Below, piece after piece: positions 5,161 to 5,186 of a DNA stretch of 5,186 nt. The position numbers and the translations under genes are program-made. The notes below the pieces were generated by a model, which saw nothing but the letters and a program-made list of their open reading frames with translations, did not search any database and was not told the DNA's origin. The stretch is from Nitrososphaerales archaeon TH5896 (GTDB taxonomy: Archaea > Thermoproteota > Nitrososphaeria > Nitrososphaerales > Nitrososphaeraceae). Every line of letters begins with the position of its first letter. Positions within the stretch are counted from its first letter, which is position 1. The stretch is taken from NCBI GenBank assembly GCA_014523625.1, contig JAATVP010000213.1:1-5186 (forward strand), read 5' to 3'.

Positions 5161-5186
5161 GTCAGAATGGCCTGTGATTCGGTGAT

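Overview
The window looks like archaeal chromosome, most likely from an ammonia-oxidising archaeon of the Nitrososphaerota (Thaumarchaeota), Nitrososphaera/Nitrosocosmicus side. This is inferred from three things: a small protein that I recognise by eye as the thaumarchaeal DUF6659 family, a membrane dCache histidine kinase with the N-terminal style common in soil Nitrososphaerales, and archaeal TATA boxes, some of which point to leaderless transcripts. No database search was possible.

Layout, left to right. Positions 1-110 (minus) are the first 36 codons of a CBS-domain protein that runs off the left edge. Positions 111-652 have no convincing gene but hold a clear hairpin at 592-619. Positions 653-838 (plus) encode a small C2HC zinc-finger-like protein. 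Positions 839-1500 are a 662-base stretch without a gene, rich in inverted repeats. Positions 1501-2319 (minus) encode TrpC, indole-3-glycerol-phosphate synthase, with all catalytic residues. Positions 2320-2662 are the divergent control region between trpC and the next gene. Positions 2663-3016 (plus) encode the DUF6659-like protein. Positions 3017-3191 are a short convergent spacer. Positions 3192-5093 (minus) encode a complete 633-residue membrane sensor histidine kinase, and its promoter and ribosome binding site lie in 5094-5186.

The genes do not form an operon. Each appears to be a separate transcription unit, and trpC has no other trp gene beside it here. The kinase has no response regulator beside it in the window. 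Two promoter styles can be seen. The kinase and trpC have a TATA box, a leader of about 30 bases and a Shine-Dalgarno sequence; the CBS and DUF6659 genes have a TATA-like box about 28-30 bases upstream of the start codon, which fits leaderless mRNA.

I did not find a clear undescribed multi-gene system. The items most worth a second look are the hairpin upstream of the zinc-finger gene, the nested inverted repeats and perfect palindromes in the long gene-free stretch, the isolated trpC, and the unidentified ligand of the dCache kinase.
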